DNA of 6,642 nt from Pseudomonas sp. (lineage in GTDB: Bacteria > Pseudomonadota > Gammaproteobacteria > Pseudomonadales > Pseudomonadaceae), in assembly GCA_007117785.1 (NCBI GenBank), contig SKFV01000023.1, positions 1 to 6,642 on the forward strand, given 5' to 3'. Under the pieces are notes generated by a model. The model ran no database searches and was not told the DNA's origin. It was given only the letters and a program-made list of their open reading frames with translations. A program made the translations under genes and the position numbers. Of this stretch, positions 6,031 to 6,642 are shown piece after piece (the stretch's first letter is position 1; each line of letters starts with the position of its first letter).

Positions 6031-6047
6031 TAGCTTGCGCGCAAAAT
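6019..6047 (+). promoter_or_regulatory. Candidate promoter of the OhrR-type regulator gene
   Basis: TTGACC (6019-6024, five of six to -35) is followed after 17 bases by CAAAAT (6042-6047, four of six to -10). The predicted leader is about 20 bases. The -35 box is the other half of the palindrome TTGACCGGTCAA, and operator O2 overlaps the -10, which would give autorepression. Confidence 0.5.
6035..6044. promoter_or_regulatory. Candidate operator O2 of the OhrR-type regulator
   Basis: TTGCGCGCAA is a perfect 10-bp palindrome overlapping the -10 box of the plus-strand promoter. Its centre is 44 bp from that of O1, about four helical turns, so two dimers could sit on nearly the same face of the DNA. 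The position supports autoregulation; binding itself is inferred. Confidence 0.6.
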
Positions 6048-6074
6048 AAATCAGTCCCTGTTTCCGAGTATGCC

Positions 6075-6542
6075 ATGTCTTCTACTGATGCCCTTGATCC
6101 GCTGTTGTTACAGAATCAGCTCTGTCATTCCCTGTATTCCGCCACCAATGCGCTGGTTCGCGCCTATCGGCCCCTGCTGGAGCCCTTGGGTCTTACCTAC
6201 CCGCAATATCTGGTTATGCTGGCGCTGTGGGAGGCCGACGGTGTGGCGATCAAACAGCTGGTCAGTAAAACCCGGCTGGACTCCGGCACCCTTACCCCGA
6301 TCCTCAAGCGTCTTGAGCAGAAGGCGCTGGTGGAGCGGCGCAAAGGGGATGCCGATGAGCGGCAATGGCTGATGTGCCTGACCTCCGAGGGACGGGCCTT
6401 GCGTCAACAGGCCAAGGATATTCCACACCGCTTGTGGTGTATGGCGGATATGGAACTGGAACAGGCGCGGGCATTGAAAATGGCGGCGGAAACGCTGTAT
6501 CGGCAGATTCGCGAGCAGGAAGAACAGTTGAAGGGTGTGTGA
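6075..6542 (+). CDS. OhrR-type MarR family regulator, two-cysteine class
   Basis: A 155-residue winged-helix regulator of the MarR/OhrR family, which represses its targets until a reactive cysteine is oxidised by organic peroxide or hypochlorite. NQLCHSLYSA carries Cys17; Tyr31 and Tyr42 have the same spacing from it as Tyr29 and Tyr40 from Cys15 in Bacillus subtilis OhrR. Cys122 lies 105 residues after Cys17, the same spacing as the disulfide-forming Cys22/Cys127 of Xanthomonas OhrR, pointing to the two-Cys class. LTYPQYLVMLALWE (40-53), LDSGTLTPILKRLE (68-81, recognition helix) and RRKGDADERQ (88-97, wing) are typical. The ATG at 6075 gives the usual family length; the frame stays open to a TTG at 5991 but those residues are not family-like, and the ribosome site is weak. 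It is divergent from the DUF1499 operon. No ohr gene is in view, so it may be a paralogue with a different regulon. Confidence 0.93.
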   Translation: MSSTDALDPLLLQNQLCHSLYSATNALVRAYRPLLEPLGLTYPQYLVMLALWEADGVAIKQLVSKTRLDSGTLTPILKRLEQKALVERRKGDADERQWLMCLTSEGRALRQQAKDIPHRLWCMADMELEQARALKMAAETLYRQIREQEEQLKGV

Positions 6543-6587
6543 GTGCATGTTGCATGCCGAGTTTATGTGCATGATTGACGTCTGGGC

Positions 6588-6642
6588 GGACACGGCATGC
6601 CGTGTCCCTGCGCGGGTTTAGGTACTTCGCAGTACTGAATTC
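6588..6642. repeat. REP palindrome and partial BIME, cut by the window end
   Basis: GGACACGGCATGCCGTGTCC (6588-6607) is identical to the palindrome at 2476-2495. It is followed by CTGC, so its tetranucleotide on the minus strand is GCAG instead of GTAG. The last 22 bases (6621-6642) match the inner part of the first BIME (2569-2590) at 18 of 22 positions, ending in the same TGAATTC. In the first copy the inverted REP begins four bases later, so a partner REP is expected just beyond the window. It lies 45 bases after the regulator stop and may also act as a transcript end. Confidence 0.75.

Overview
The window looks like the chromosome of a gammaproteobacterium of the Pseudomonas/Halopseudomonas type. 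That placement is inferred from protein flavour, moderately high GC, Pseudomonas-like intergenic repeats and the gene families present; no marker gene fixes the species. Seven protein genes are supported: six on the minus strand and one divergent on the plus strand. No tRNA, rRNA, CRISPR array or transposase gene was seen.

Left part (1-1732): a lipid/acid catabolism unit on the minus strand. An acyl-CoA dehydrogenase of the ACAD10/ACAD11 type (445-1641) is followed by a short-chain dehydrogenase cut by the left window edge (1-347). The 97-base gap between them carries a perfect 12-bp inverted repeat. A promoter-like signal with an imperfect palindrome in its spacer lies upstream of the dehydrogenase.

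Middle and right part (1810-5967): a second minus-strand unit, in transcription order a DUF1499 membrane-anchored protein, a 714-residue fusion of a VTT/TVP38-type membrane domain to a mercuric-reductase-like flavoprotein, a TIGR04283-type family-2 glycosyltransferase, and a TIGR04282-type CofC-like transferase. The first three are tightly packed (gaps of 8 and 2 bases). The two transferases, which often occur as a pair, are separated here by a repeat element (two GTAG-type REP palindromes in opposite orientation, a BIME).

Divergent from this unit is a two-cysteine OhrR-type MarR regulator (6075-6542). The shared intergenic region holds two 10-bp TTGYGCGCAA palindromes and a 12-bp palindrome, TTGACCGGTCAA, that supplies a -35 box to a promoter in each direction. 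The layout suggests that a thiol-based peroxide sensor controls a membrane redox/glycosylation operon instead of the usual ohr peroxidase gene. This is the most interesting system in the window; its substrate is unknown. A further REP and a partial copy of the same BIME end the window.
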